From contig OX442314.1 in assembly GCA_949358305.1 (NCBI GenBank), positions 2,359,087-2,423,086 of the forward strand: 64,000 bases of DNA, in the 5' to 3' direction. The position numbers and the translations under genes were made by a program. This DNA is from Strigamia acuminata (taxonomy: Eukaryota; Arthropoda; Chilopoda; Geophilomorpha; Linotaeniidae). This document shows, piece after piece, positions 1 to 10,455 of the stretch. The notes below the pieces were generated by a model that did not search any database, was not told the origin of the DNA, and saw only the letters and a list, made by a program, of their open reading frames with translations. Positions within the stretch are counted from its first letter, which is position 1. Every line of letters begins with the position of its first letter.

Positions 1-1084
1 CTTTGTAGACAAGGAGTTGGACGCCGATGAGCGTTGGACGCGGGCACCGTCCACGCACGCCCGTGCACGCGCGATGTACTTTTTGCAATATCTGACAAAA
101 CTTGCCCGACGCTTAAGAAAGAACCGCGCATGAATCGAGCAAAATTCCCACATAATTTGTATAAAAAGCGGTCCAACTCATAAATTGAAGCTCTCGTGCA
201 GCGCAGTGAATTCAAACAATGGCGACAGAGAAATTAAAAACAAGTCTAATTTATTCGACATAGGAACACTGGTGTACAATAGAAAATGCGTGTGTGGTGC
301 AACAATTGAAATTGCACGCGCTCAAAACAATTAGCAAAATAAAATCATACAAAACATCGAGACTGACGAGAGAGACGAGAGTCCACGCGATATACTCGCG
401 TGGGCGCGTGTTGAACGTGCGCACGACGCGCAAGAACCGCACAAACTGAGTCGAGGAACCACTAAAATTAAACACATGTCCGATGCAAAAACAATTATCA
501 ATAAATACATCATTATCGTTGCTGTTTGCAAGGAAATTGCCAAAAGTCGGTGACTGGCGGCGGGGCGAGTCCCGGGCGGAGGGGCGAGCATTGGCGGCCG
601 AGAGGGAGAGAGAGGACGGCCGGGGCTCCCGCCGACGGTCGTAGGGGCGAGCCTTGGCGGGTTGGACGTGCGCATCGTCCACGCACGTGGGCGCGTGATT
701 TACTGGCGCGTTGGACGAGTTCTAAAAAAATTCTCCAAAATCTGACAAAACTGGCAACGATTTTTGATAAATTTCCACGGAATTTCAGCAATATTTTGCG
801 AGACATTTCTGCCCGATTGGACGGGCTTCTGTAAAACAGTGTTCTTAAAATCTGTGGAAATCAATTAAATGTCGTTAAAAATCGTTGCAAGTTTTGTCAG
901 ATTTTGGAGAATTTTTTTAAAACTCGTCCAACGCGCCAGTAAATCGAGCTCCCACACGCGCCCACATGCACGTCCAATCCGCATGGGCACTGTCACATCG
1001 GACGTTTGTTGCGTGCAAAACTTGCACCGACTTTTGGCCATTTTTGGTTAAACTTCCGCACAATTTCTGCCCGATTGGACACTG

Positions 1085-1184
1085 AGGTTCGGTTTCCGAC
1101 CGGGTCGTTTCTTGTCCGACCCGCGGCGCGTCGCGGCGCGGCCGGAGGACGGCCCTCGTCCCCAAAAACCACACTCCGAGTCAC
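1085..1184. repeat. left arm of an inverted repeat
   Basis: The segment beginning GAGGTTCGGTTTCCGACCGG and ending near CACTCCGAGTCACG reappears as an imperfect reverse complement at 2185-2290. Together the two arms enclose the 53-bp GC-rich array. Confidence 0.75.
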
Positions 1185-1199
1185 GGGTCGCACGGCCAA

Positions 1200-2130
1200 C
1201 AGGCCGTGACGGGCCGTAGCGGGTCGAAAACGGGCCGTTAACGGCCCGTTGACGGCCCGTTAGCGGCCCGCATGAGGTCGCACGGGCCGTCGGCGAGCCG
1301 AAGTCCGGGAACGAAGGCCGTTACGGGACCGTGACGGGACCGTCGGCGGCCCGTTAACGGCCCGTGCGAGCCGTTACGGGACCGTGACGGGACCGTCGGC
1401 GGCCCGTTAACGGCCCGTGCGGGCCGTTACGGGATCGTGACGGGACCGTCGGCGGCCCGTTAACGGCCCGTGCGGGCCGTTACGGGATCGTAACGGGCCG
1501 TTAACGGGCCGTTAACGGGCCGTTAACGGGCCGTGACGGTGTAAATCGAAAAAATCAACAACCGACAACACGTACATGAAAACGCGTACAACATTCATAG
1601 ACATTAATCTCGAATCCTGTTTTTGGTTTTACGCCGTTAACGGGCCGTTAACGGCCCGTTAACGGCCCGTTAACGGCCCGTTAACGGCCCGCACAGGCCG
1701 TGACGGGATCGTGACGGGACCGTCGGCGGCCCGTTAACGGCCCGCACGGGCCGTGACGGGATCGTGACGGGACCGTTGGCGGCCCGTTAACGGCCCGCAC
1801 GGGCCGTGACGGGATCGTGACGGGACCGTCGGCGGCCCGTTAACGGCCCGCACGGGCCGTGACGGGATCGTGACGGGACCGTCGGCGGCCCGTTAACGGC
1901 CCGCACGGGCCGTGACGGGATCGTGACGGGACCGTTGGCGGCCCGTTAACGGCCCGCACGCGCCGTGACGGGACCGTGACGGGACCGTCGGCGGCCCGTT
2001 AACGGCCCGTGCGAGCCGTTACGGGATTGTGACGGGACCGTCGGCGGCCCGTTAACGGCCCGTGCGGGCCGTTTTCGACCCGTTGCGGCCGTTTTCGACC
2101 CGTTGCGGCCCGTTTTCGACCCGTTACGGT
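1200..2130. repeat. 53-bp GC-rich tandem repeat array
   Basis: Tandem copies of a roughly 53-bp unit contain the palindromic pieces CCGTTAACGG and GGCCCGTTAACGGCCC and the phrase GTGACGGGACCGTCGGCGGC. The clearest run is 1681-2060. A roughly 85-bp AT-rich spacer at 1545-1632 interrupts the array, and shorter CCGTTAACGGG repeats lie on both sides of it. Nothing here looks protein-coding. Confidence 0.85.
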
Positions 2131-2184
2131 CCTTGGCCGTAACGGGCCGAAAACGGGAAAACTGAAAAAGTCGAGTGCGAGACC

Positions 2185-2290
2185 ACGTGACCCGGAGTGT
2201 GGTTTTTGGGGGCGAGGGCCGTCCTCCGACCGCGCCGTGACGCGCCCCGAGTCGGATCAAGAGGCGACCCGGTCGGAAACCGAACCTCGG
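2185..2290. repeat. right arm of an inverted repeat
   Basis: This is the reverse complement, with a few mismatches, of 1085-1184, including GTGTGGTTTTTGGGGGCGAG and GGTCGGAAACCGAACCTC. It marks the other side of the GC-rich array. Confidence 0.75.
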
Positions 2291-2644
2291 GGTTCCTCGA
2301 GGCGTGGTTTTTTGGGGACGGGGGGAGGGGGGGGGGGGGGGGATCGGGTCGCGTGCTCCGACCGCGCCGCAACGCGATGTGGGTCGGTCACCAACTTTTG
2401 TCAATTTTTGACAAATTTCCACGGAATTTCAGCAACATTTTACGAGACGTTTCTGCCCGACTAGACACGTTTCCGCAGGTTTTAGCAAAACAACGTTAAA
2501 TTCTGTGGAAATTTATCAAATGTTGACAAAATTCTGTGCAAGTTTTGTCAGATACTTACTTACTTACGATATAAACTCGAACGTCGTCCATCGACACTCT
2601 CAACATTCCACCGGACATTTTCCGGAAGAGTTTGTCCCGATCGG

Positions 2645-2890
2645 GACCACGCCTCGACGAAGCCCGGGACCCGGTTTCCGACCGGGTCGTTTTTGGCCCA
2701 AGTCACGGCGCGTCGCGGCGCTTTCGGAGCACGCGACCCGATCCCCCCCTCCCCCCGTTCTCAAAAACCACGCCTCGACGAAGCCCGGGACCCGGTTTCC
2801 GACCGGGTCGTTTTTGGCCCAAGTCACGGCGCGTCGCGGCGCGTTCGGAGCACATGAACCGATCCCCCCTCCCTCCCGTCACAAAAACCA
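2645..2890. repeat. two-copy tandem repeat of about 121 bp
   Basis: The phrase ACCACGCCTCGACGAAGCCC followed by GGGACCCGGTTTCCGACCGG occurs twice, about 121 bp apart. Each copy continues into GGCCCAAGTCACGGCGCGTC and a C-rich tract. The same pieces also appear in the inverted arms, so the whole GC-rich region seems built from one repeat family. Confidence 0.75.
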
Positions 2891-3470
2891 CGTTTTAGCG
2901 AAACCCTTGACCGGTCACAAAACCCACCGAACACCGAAAAGCAACGAACAAAACGCGCTCGGTCGCACGAACTACTCGGCCAAAACAACATCCGCAAATT
3001 CCGCATCACAGTCGCGATCAACGAAACAACGTATAGGCCGCCGTAATGTTAAAAAGCGGGACCCTTTCGCCCCCGACAAAATCCGCACACATACCCCAAG
3101 GATATCCATCTACTACGCAAGAATTTAACAATTTCATTTTCAACAAGACAAAAGAAGCTAAAAACAAAGATCAATGTTGGCGTGCTCTAATGCACCCAGC
3201 ATATTCAAAATTTAATGTCAGTGATATTCTACAATATTCTACTACACTTAGTTACATAACTGATGCCTACTTCAAAACAGTAAATCTTTTTCATTTTTTC
3301 TCCATACCAAACTAGAAAAGATTAATCAAATTTAGAAAAAAAAATATTTGCAGCCTAAAATGCGCATTAACCTTACAATTGCAAATTATGAGAATGTGGA
3401 TTCGACCCCTGCACAAGTTTCCAGTCGTAAGTCAACAATAATTCCTGTATTCTTTATTTTTACAAGTTCC

Positions 3471-3685
3471 TGTAGTTTTTGTTCTAATATGTTGGAGGCA
3501 TAAAAATGGAGACGCTTGGCTTTTTGGTGAAATATTAACAGTGATGGTTTTAATCTAAAACAGATGTTTAAAAGTGCGCGGAGCACTAAATACAAAACAG
3601 GGCACTGATTGGTCAGTGCCAAATACAGGTGCACAGGTGGTAAAGACACCTGGCGGACAGGAATATAACATTCAATAAAACAACA
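3471..3685 (-). repeat. copia 3' LTR (215 bp)
   Basis: It starts TGTAGTTTTTGTTC and ends AATAAAACAACA on the plus strand. It matches 8030-8244 base for base as far as I can read. Confidence 0.93.
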
Positions 3686-3807
3686 CTTCCCCTGAATGGC
3701 AATATTCCTACATTTCAAAATTCAAAACATTTTTCTTAAGCAATTTAGACATTTAAACATTAAAGTATTCATTCACAAACAATTCAAAATATTAAAAACA
3801 ATATTTC

Positions 3808-6800
3808 TTAAACAATTTCCTTCAATCCAAATTGGGCGATCAATTCTTCGTGTTTTGGCTTAAAAAGCCCCTTGGTCAACACATCGGCGACCATCTTCTC
3901 ACTCTCCAGGAATTCTATGTCGATATCTCCCCGCTCACATGTTTCTCGAACAAAATGGTGGCGAATGTCGATGTGCTTGGTTCTGGAATGAAAAATTGGG
4001 TTTCGCACCAATTTGTGTGCCCCCTGATTATCGCTATAAATGAGGGTCGTTTCTTTCTTCTTGTTGATGTATTTAATTTCGTCTAGGAAGTTTCGCAAGT
4101 AGATTGCTTCTTTTGACGCGTCGGCCAACGCCATATATTCTGCTTCGGTCGACGAGGTTGCGACGGTCTTCTGCTTTCTTGCTTCCCAGCATATTGTCGC
4201 GTTCGCGAGTTTAAAGCAGTAGCCGGTGTACGAGCGACGGTCGTCCAAGTTTGCTCCCCAATCTGCATCCGTGTAGCCGACTAAGTCTTTTCCGGTCTTT
4301 TCGAATTTTAGCCCGAGATTCGATGAGTGCTTCAAATATCTTAGGACGCGTTTTGCTGCTGTCCAATGAGTTCCGGTGAAGCACGTATTATATTGACTTA
4401 ATGCGCTGACGGTGTAGGAAATATCGGGTCGAGTGCAAACGGCGAGGTACATGAGTGATCCGATTAAACTTTGGTACGGGAACTTCTCTGGATCCAGTAG
4501 CTCTTCGTCGGTCCCATCCTCCTTTTTCTTGTTTTTCTGCAATTTCTGATTTGCGTCGAGTGGAGTTGTGTTTTTCGAGCAGTCTTGCATTCCGAAACGA
4601 TTCAGTATGTCCTTAACGTATTTTTTCTGCGCCATCGTGATTGATTTCGTCTTTTCGTCCTGTTTAAACTCGATTCCCAAGCAGTAGTGAATTTGTCCTA
4701 AATCCTTCATTTTGAACTCGCTCTTCAGGTTCGATTTTAATTTCTCCAAGTTTCTTTTGCAGTTCGTTGCGATGATAAAATCATCCACGTAGATTGCGAC
4801 GAGCGTGATGACTTCTCCATTCATTTGGTAATACACGCATGGGTCTGCGTTTGTTGGCTTCAGTCCGTGCTTTTGCAACTTCTCGTCCAGTTTTTTGTAC
4901 CACTGGCGACCCGACTGCTTCAATCCGTATAACGCCTTTTTCATCCGGCAGACTTTTCCTTTCTTGATTTTTATTCCAGCAATAAATTCCAAATATTCGG
5001 GGAATTCCATAAAAATTTCCTCTTCGATTTCGCCGTTCAAATATGCCGTTATCGCGTCCATTTGGTGTACGGTCAATCCCAACTCGGCTGCGATTGCCAT
5101 CATCATTCGAATTGATCCCGGTCGTGCGACGGGCGCGTAGGTTTCAAAGTAATCGATGCCTGGCTGCTGTGCATATCCTTTGGCGACCAGTCTGGCCTTT
5201 CTGCGTTCGATTGACCCGTCTGCTTCAAATTTCGTGCGGAGGACCCATCTACATCCGATTACGTTTCTATTTTTTGGTCGGTCGCACTCCTCCCACGTTT
5301 CGTTTTCGATTAAAGCGTCGTACTCTTCCTTCATCGCTTTCATCCATTCTTGTGGGTCGTTTCCATTCAAAGCTTCGGCCGCTGTCGTTGGATCGTCGAG
5401 AATTGCTATCTGTGCAATTTCGTCCAAAACTTCATTAGTTGTTGTCGGATTCTTTCTGGTGTATTTCTTTCTGGGTGGGTCCCCATTTCGATTTGGGTAA
5501 GGTTTTGGCGTTCTCGAGGATCGTCGTGGAATTATTTGCGCGTTTTCATTCTGACGAGGTTCGGCTTCTTCGTGTTGCGTCTCTCTCTCGTCCTCATTAT
5601 CGGGCTCGTTCTCGCCTGCGCTCTCGACTTCGTCCTCGGAAATTTCGGTTCCATTCTCGATTTGATCTGTTCTGCAATCGGTGAGAATGTCATTAAAATT
5701 ATTGTTATTATCGTTTTCTTCACATTCTTCATTCGTTTCATTTTCCGATTTTTCGACAAATTTCACATCGCGACTTTTTATAATTTTGTTTTCGCTTTTT
5801 GACCACAAGCGATACGCCTTCGATCCGTCCCAATATCCGATGAGAATACATTCTTTTGACTTCGGTTCGAACTTCCCCTTGTTCGGTTTCTTGTCCAACG
5901 CGAAGACTCTGCTTCCAAAAACTCGAAAATAGTCGACATTCGGTTTTCTTCCGGTCCAGACTTGATGCGGGATTTCATTTTCCAAACTTCTAGTCGGGCA
6001 TTTATTTCGGATGTGGCATGCAGTGTTGATTGCTTCCGCCCAATATGAGTTAGGCAATTTTGCTTGCAGTAACATGCATCGTGCCATCTCGATCAAAGTT
6101 CTATTCATTCTTTCCGAGACGCCATTTTGTTCCGGGGTTCGTTCGACGCTGGTTTGGCGCTTTATGCCGTTTTCTTGTAAATATGCGTCGAATTTCTTAT
6201 TTACATATTCCTTCCCGTTGTCCGATCGTAAAACTTTTAGTGCGCAACCAGTTTCCCTCTCGCAAAACGTTTTAAATGACTTGAATGCCTCGAAAACTTC
6301 GCTTTTGTGCTTCAGAAAATACACCTTGCACCACCTCGATTTGTCGTCGGTGAAGGTCACGAAGTATCTTGATCCGTTCATGGACTTTGTTGGCATTGGT
6401 CCGCAAACGTCCGAGTGTACAAGTTCCAGCAGTTTTTCGCTTTTTGACGTGGAGTCAGGAAATTTCGTACTTGCGTGCTTCCCCTCGATGCAAGTTTCAC
6501 AAGTTGGCAGCTTGGCGTCCTTTTCCAAATTCATTCCGTCCGCCTTTTCGTTTAGTATTTTCAGACTTGACTCGTTCAGGTGCCCAAGTCTTTTGTGCCA
6601 TTCTTGTATTTTCGTACTTGCGGGTTTTGCAGGTTTTGATCCGGTTCCGACTTCGATTTCCGCTGCAGTCGCAGCATCCTCGGTCTCGTCGACGATGTAA
6701 TACAGTCCGTTCCTTTTTTCGGCGGTGAATACGATTTCTCCCTTCGGATTTATCACTTCTGCTGACTTATCATCGAAAATCACCTTGTGTCCCCGTTCTG

Positions 6801-7908
6801 TGATCTTCCCGACCGACATCAAATTCGTTCGTAGATCTCGCACCAAAAGAGTTTCCGCCAAATCCAGCTTCACATTTCCGTTCCCGGTGTTGACGACAAT
6901 TTTCGCGGTTCCTTTTCCGTCGATTTTTGTACTCGCTTTGCTGGCCAAATTCAGTTTTTGGTTTTTCAGGAATTCGATCGTCGAAAATGTTGAATCGTTC
7001 GAGCACATGTGGGAGCTGGCGCCGCTGTCCAAACACCAATTTTTCGGTCGTGACGTCTCGCTTATCAGCGCTGTCTCGATTTGCTCGCAGAAAAATAATT
7101 CGTACTTGGATTTCTCGGCTCTTGATGCGCTTTCCTTCTTGCTTTTACTTCGGCAATCGGCGATTTTGTGGCCAATTTTTCCGCAACCGTGACACTTGTA
7201 TTTGAAAACTGGCTTCTCGGTCGAATTCGAATTTTCGTCGCCGTATTTCTTTGGTTGCTTACGTTTTTGGAACGTTTTTCTGGCCATCATGGCGTCCGAC
7301 ACGTCTTCTTTTCCTTTTCCGCGGGCGATCGACTCGTCTTTGATTTTTCCCTCCAAAACTTCCAGCGATGGCAATTTATCTTGGGATTCTATTGCGCATC
7401 GAAAGTTGTCGTAGGAATTTGGCAAACTCAGTAGCAGTAGAATCGTTGTGAAATCTTCGGGCATTTTAAAATCCATGTCTAGCAATTTGTCTACTAGTTC
7501 GAAGAATTCTTTTAGGTGACTCTCCACGTTTTCTCCGTCCGCCATCTTGTGTGTCGCGAGTCGTTTTAACAACGTGATTTTTCTTGCCGGTCCTTTCGAT
7601 TGGTACACACTATGCAACTTCCTCCACAATTCATTTGCGGTGCTGCAATTTTTGGCCATTCGAAGTTCAGATTGCTTTATGTTTAGCAAAATGTCATTTT
7701 TGGCTGTTCGATCACTTTTCTCCCACGTCTCGATCTCCTTCATACGTTTCGCGTTGCCTTCAATGGTCTCTGGTCGTTTCGACGTACCTTCCGCGTGCAC
7801 GAGTAGGTCCCGTTGATCCAAAATTGCTTCCATCTGGATCTTCCATGTGTCGAAGTTTTCCTTTCCCAACGCCTCGATTCGAGCTGAATTTCCGCCGCCG
7901 TTCGCCAT
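3808..7908 (-). CDS. copia Gag-Pol polyprotein, 1366 aa, intact
   Basis: This is a single-frame polyprotein starting at ATG 7908, shortly after the primer site. Domains in order: a Gag region with a CCHC zinc knuckle (CHGCGKIGHKIADC, about residue 240); an aspartic protease (LDSGASSHMC, about 290); a pre-integrase zinc finger (WHKRLGHL ... CETCIEGKH); and an integrase core with D, D and E positions (HSDVCGPM, RSDNGKEY, and the E in TPEQNGVSERMNRT). The reverse transcriptase carries YVDDFIIAT, and the RNase H carries YTDADWG, SSTEAEYMAL and SDNQGAHKL. All catalytic signatures I can check are present, and the length suits a full copia polyprotein. The order protease-integrase-RT-RNase H is diagnostic of Ty1/copia rather than Ty3. 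Confidence 0.96.
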   Translation of the reverse strand: MANGGGNSARIEALGKENFDTWKIQMEAILDQRDLLVHAEGTSKRPETIEGNAKRMKEIETWEKSDRTAKNDILLNIKQSELRMAKNCSTANELWRKLHSVYQSKGPARKITLLKRLATHKMADGENVESHLKEFFELVDKLLDMDFKMPEDFTTILLLLSLPNSYDNFRCAIESQDKLPSLEVLEGKIKDESIARGKGKEDVSDAMMARKTFQKRKQPKKYGDENSNSTEKPVFKYKCHGCGKIGHKIADCRSKSKKESASRAEKSKYELFFCEQIETALISETSRPKNWCLDSGASSHMCSNDSTFSTIEFLKNQKLNLASKASTKIDGKGTAKIVVNTGNGNVKLDLAETLLVRDLRTNLMSVGKITERGHKVIFDDKSAEVINPKGEIVFTAEKRNGLYYIVDETEDAATAAEIEVGTGSKPAKPASTKIQEWHKRLGHLNESSLKILNEKADGMNLEKDAKLPTCETCIEGKHASTKFPDSTSKSEKLLELVHSDVCGPMPTKSMNGSRYFVTFTDDKSRWCKVYFLKHKSEVFEAFKSFKTFCERETGCALKVLRSDNGKEYVNKKFDAYLQENGIKRQTSVERTPEQNGVSERMNRTLIEMARCMLLQAKLPNSYWAEAINTACHIRNKCPTRSLENEIPHQVWTGRKPNVDYFRVFGSRVFALDKKPNKGKFEPKSKECILIGYWDGSKAYRLWSKSENKIIKSRDVKFVEKSENETNEECEENDNNNNFNDILTDCRTDQIENGTEISEDEVESAGENEPDNEDERETQHEEAEPRQNENAQIIPRRSSRTPKPYPNRNGDPPRKKYTRKNPTTTNEVLDEIAQIAILDDPTTAAEALNGNDPQEWMKAMKEEYDALIENETWEECDRPKNRNVIGCRWVLRTKFEADGSIERRKARLVAKGYAQQPGIDYFETYAPVARPGSIRMMMAIAAELGLTVHQMDAITAYLNGEIEEEIFMEFPEYLEFIAGIKIKKGKVCRMKKALYGLKQSGRQWYKKLDEKLQKHGLKPTNADPCVYYQMNGEVITLVAIYVDDFIIATNCKRNLEKLKSNLKSEFKMKDLGQIHYCLGIEFKQDEKTKSITMAQKKYVKDILNRFGMQDCSKNTTPLDANQKLQKNKKKEDGTDEELLDPEKFPYQSLIGSLMYLAVCTRPDISYTVSALSQYNTCFTGTHWTAAKRVLRYLKHSSNLGLKFEKTGKDLVGYTDADWGANLDDRRSYTGYCFKLANATICWEARKQKTVATSSTEAEYMALADASKEAIYLRNFLDEIKYINKKKETTLIYSDNQGAHKLVRNPIFHSRTKHIDIRHHFVRETCERGDIDIEFLESEKMVADVLTKGLFKPKHEELIAQFGLKEIV

Positions 7909-7999
7909 CGTTTCTTAGTTCTGTTTCTTGTGGAATGTTCGTGTTAAATTCGTTTTTAACTTCCTCGAATGTTCCGGTACAAAACTTGATGATTTTTAA

Positions 8000-8029
8000 G
8001 CGCAGTGGAAGCGTGCTGGGCCCATAACC
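8000..8029 (-). other. primer-binding site complementary to the 5' half of initiator tRNA-Met
   Basis: The plus-strand bases GCGCAGTGGAAGCGTGCTGG and GCCCATAACC directly abut the LTR. They read as the D-arm through anticodon-arm segment of eukaryotic initiator tRNA-Met, including CAT as anticodon. The element's sense strand is therefore complementary to an internal stretch of that tRNA, not to its CCA end. Drosophila copia is known to prime with a cleaved half of initiator tRNA-Met. Confidence 0.85.
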
Positions 8030-8244
8030 TGTAGTTTTTGTTCTAATATGTTGGAGGCATAAAAATGGAGACGCTTGGCTTTTTGGTGAAATATTAACAG
8101 TGATGGTTTTAATCTAAAACAGATGTTTAAAAGTGCGCGGAGCACTAAATACAAAACAGGGCACTGATTGGTCAGTGCCAAATACAGGTGCACAGGTGGT
8201 AAAGACACCTGGCGGACAGGAATATAACATTCAATAAAACAACA
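8030..8244 (-). repeat. copia 5' LTR (215 bp)
   Basis: This is the second LTR copy. Because the polyprotein is on the minus strand, it is the upstream LTR and should hold the promoter. It is followed by the target duplication GTTCC. Confidence 0.93.
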
Positions 8245-8605
8245 GTTCCTTTCTCCCTTAGCAATTTTGTTCCCATATGGGAATGCTGCTCATAAGATGG
8301 TCGTAAATCTTAATTTTCCCAAGGAATGTGAAAGGGTTCTCGTGAGTATTTAATTTCATCGACAATTCTCACAATTTATTTTGCATTTCTCACAACCACA
8401 AAGTTACACACCACATTTCTAAAAGAATGAGCTGTCAAAATTGTGAAATATTTCATAATAAAATTTAATAATCATTCTTGAAACCATTGCATTCAAATTC
8501 AAGGTGATAATAGATCCATCAGCAGTCGTTTATGATTCATACGCGAGTCCAAAAACTTCCTTAAGAAACCATGGCAAACATACCGTTGGAATTAGGGTGC
8601 AAGAA

Positions 8606-9180
8606 GTAAGGATCAAATTAATAATTAATTTAAACAGAAAAGTGAATTATTTTCTAGCCATTAATCGGAAGCATTTCTTCAATTAATCAGTTTTATTTAA
8701 GCACAACTGCTAATTATTTCCTAATCGGTAATAAGGGCTGTCAGTAATTTACGTGATGCTGTGTTTTGGTTGACTAGAATTAACATGAACACTTAACATC
8801 AAATCTCTGTAACAAGGTCGTAACAAATTCCTTCCCTCCCTCTAGGAAGGAAGGGAATTTGATAATAAGATAATAAATAGAACCGCCCTAAGACGCTACG
8901 TAATTTAGGGAAGGCCCCATAATAATACAAGTATTTGAAAATTGTATTTTAGTATCATTATATCAACACTAAGAAAAATCCATGTAATAATAATTTACCT
9001 GATTGCGTACGCCCATGTCTCGTCAAACAAATGAAATGCAAGTAAGCCTTTTAATTCGACTCAATAACAGAAATCAATGAAAAAATATTTATTTCTGTGC
9101 ATAAATCACACATCAACACATTTCAAAAATATTTTTTTATCTGACTGTTATTAATAAAAATTACAAGTTAACTTTAATAG
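8606..9180 (+). other. intronic interval containing one short channel exon
   Basis: Most of this interval is AT-rich intron. At 8953-9041, between acceptor TTGTATTTTAG and donor GTAAGC, an 89-bp open exon encodes INTKKNPC and a cysteine-rich tail ending KQMKC. It matches the exon at 11133-11242 in the second half, with the same entry phase 0 and exit phase 2. Confidence 0.7.
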
Positions 9181-9979
9181 AAATTGTCACATTAGACATC
9201 CATTTTATGAAGCAAAAAATCTCCCGGAATGCAATGACAAAGACACTTCGATTCAGTACAAACAAATAGAACAACTTCTCAGAACTAAAGATACAGCATC
9301 ACTGTGTAGATGTGGTAATGTATGTGATGAGACGAGGTTCAGCCAAACAATCGACAGAACACCTGGTGATGGAGATGAAATAGAAATTTATGTTGTCAAT
9401 TCTTTTGTTCAAACATTAGTCGAACGCTTTTCTTATGACATCATCAATTTGCTATGCGACATTGGAGGAAACATCGGCCTCTATTTCGGCATGTCTTGCT
9501 TGACACTGGTCGAAATATTCATTCACTTATGCAAAATATGCATCACCAAACCAGCAACAGCAAATTTCAAGTTGACAGATAAAATTGAAATGACACTTGA
9601 AAAAATGCAGAGTAGCCGAAAACCAACTTTCGTCAAAAAAGTGATCAAAATCACAACATCACTATTCTTTGGTTTGATATCAGTCTACTACATTTACCAT
9701 TTGATTGATTCTTATTTTCAATTTCAACTCTTGAAAACTGTTCAACTCGTTAGAGATGAAAAAATTCATTTTCCACTCATTATTGCATGTTCAGATAGTG
9801 CAATCATATCAGCTGCTAAAAAGGACTTAGCCCAAAAACTCAACACAACTGATTGTGATCATTTACAACTGTTGGATTTACTCCATCCACTATCTAAATT
9901 CGCAAATCAACCACTACAATTGTGGAATGTCTCGTCTCGTCTCGATTTATACGACAAATATCGGAGACTTTTACTCAAG
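9181..9979 (+). CDS. fusion exon of gene A: TM2 of subunit 1 joined to TM1 of subunit 2
   Basis: This is one open exon of 266 codons between acceptor AATAG and donor GTAAAA. In order it encodes the cysteine-rich end of an extracellular domain (LPEC, then CRCGNVCDETRF), a pre-TM2 segment, the TM2 core LLCDIGGNIGLYFGMSCLTL with the G-x-S motif GMS, and a basic, lysine-rich linker of about 50 residues. It continues with a second hydrophobic helix followed by YFQFQLLKTVQLV and the FPLIIAC strand that follows TM1 in this family. It ends in LHPLSKFANQPLQLWN-type extracellular sequence. A normal family member ends shortly after TM2. Here the frame runs straight into the next subunit. Gene B has the same arrangement. 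Confidence 0.9.
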
Positions 9980-10455
9980 GTAAAAAAATCAGAATATTTA
10001 AATATCAATTCAAACGTGTAAAAATTTAACAAACTTGTAGGATGGGGTAAGCGCAGAGTACATTGCATATTATTATGCCAACTTATCATTGAAACCAACT
10101 GTGTATGGAATGTGTACTGCATTTAATAAAGGTAACAAAAAAAAGTCTCTTTTAATTCTGACTAAAATATTTGTACACAGTTGACCGGCCGTTCGCTCGA
10201 AAGGGAAACTTTTTATCCATTATTGATATGCCCAGTCGTGGCCACTGTCCTATTAAACGAAAAGTGAGATAGAAGTTCATCATTCGCACTGTTAATTGCA
10301 ACAGTTACTAATTTGACTTTATGTATTCCAGCACTTCATTTTGCCAACAAATCAATTTTTTCATCTGAAATATCGTTTTGATGTACCCAGAAATTTAGCT
10401 GCTTTAGTCAACTTCGCCCCTCAAACGGTGAATTCAAAAAATGCTAAATCCACTA

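Larger units (their letters stand above)
1..3099. repeat. GC-rich repeat and foldback region at the left edge
   Basis: This stretch is far more GC-rich than the rest of the window and no convincing gene is visible in it. Open frames occur on both strands but are rich in Arg, Pro and Gly and follow the repeats, so I treat them as by-products. It contains a 53-bp tandem array, two inverted arms around that array, a second tandem repeat near 2645-2890, and copies of an AT-richer motif (around 740-900 and 2395-2560) carrying a TTTCCACGGAATTTCAGCAA-type core. Its right edge, near 3099, coincides with the point where homology of the next exon to the paralogous channel gene begins. It may therefore be an insertion in that exon. 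It continues past the left end of the window. Confidence 0.6.
3471..8244 (-). mobile_element. complete Ty1/copia LTR retrotransposon
   Basis: This 4774-bp element has 215-bp LTRs (TG...CA) that I read as identical. A 5-bp target duplication GTTCC lies at 3466-3470 and 8245-8249. One uninterrupted gag-pol frame lies on the minus strand. The primer site abuts the 5' LTR at 8029. It lies in an intron of channel gene A, with its right end only 17 bp upstream of the exon that starts at 8262, so it sits inside the polypyrimidine/acceptor region. Identical LTRs and an intact frame suggest a recent and possibly still active copy. Confidence 0.95.

Noticed and set aside
1946-2422. Open frames through the GC-rich repeats
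   Set aside because: They translate tandem repeats into Arg/Pro/Gly-rich strings on both strands and show no domain.
5043-5802. Plus-strand frames of up to 150 codons inside the copia element
   Set aside because: Antisense shadows of the intact minus-strand polyprotein.
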